A stretch of 5,695 nucleotides of DNA. It comes from Bifidobacteriaceae bacterium (GTDB lineage: Bacteria > Actinomycetota > Actinomycetes > Actinomycetales > WQXJ01). The notes below the pieces were generated by a model. It saw nothing but the letters and a program-made list of their open reading frames with translations, had not been told where the DNA came from and made no database searches. The stretch spans positions 1-5,695 of the forward strand of contig JAITJY010000396.1 of NCBI GenBank assembly GCA_031278675.1, in the 5' to 3' direction. The translations under genes and the position numbers were made by a program. Of this stretch, positions 5,695 to 5,695 are shown piece by piece (positions within the stretch are counted from its first letter, which is position 1; each line of letters begins with the position of its first letter).

Positions 5695-5695
5695 T

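Overview
The window looks like a high-GC actinobacterial chromosome. The leftmost gene is GC-rich (hand counts 49/60 at 61-120 and 43/60 at 601-660) and encodes the C-terminal part of a HelD/HelR-like superfamily 1 ATPase, a family common in Actinomycetota. The genes to its right are less GC-rich (29/60 at 1021-1080, 34/60 at 2101-2160, 24/60 at 4621-4680). Genus cannot be decided from the sequence.

Layout. Bases 2-871 (+) hold the truncated HelD-like gene. It ends convergently against a block of five genes, all on the minus strand. In transcription order (right to left) these are: a vicinal-oxygen-chelate (VOC) family protein truncated by the right edge (5371-5694), a classical NAD-type short-chain dehydrogenase, SDR-A (4486-5358), a second, divergent SDR, SDR-B (3665-4432), a 14-helix major facilitator transporter (2005-3453), and a zinc-type medium-chain dehydrogenase without the structural-zinc cysteines (908-1924). 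Gaps within the block are 12, 53, 211 and 80 bp. The first two and the last are operon-like. The 211-bp gap carries three inverted repeats and may be a terminator, attenuator or internal regulatory boundary.

Joint function (inference). Three dehydrogenases of two unrelated folds, a VOC protein (the family includes epimerases, racemases, lyases and ring-cleavage dioxygenases) and a DHA2-type transporter suggest an accessory pathway that oxidises, reduces or isomerises the alcohol or ketone groups of a small organic molecule and moves substrate or product across the membrane. No gene reveals the substrate. The lower GC than the neighbouring ATPase gene fits acquisition by transfer, but no integrase, insertion sequence, tRNA or attachment site is visible.

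The most unusual non-coding signals are around the dehydrogenase start (1925-1998): a 15-bp tandem duplication that nearly repeats the ribosome-binding site, and a 13-bp-arm hairpin whose one arm can alternatively pair with that site. SDR-B is the most unusual protein: it keeps the Ser-Tyr-Lys triad but departs from several other class motifs. No RNA genes or CRISPR arrays were seen, and no stretch over 300 bases lacks a gene.
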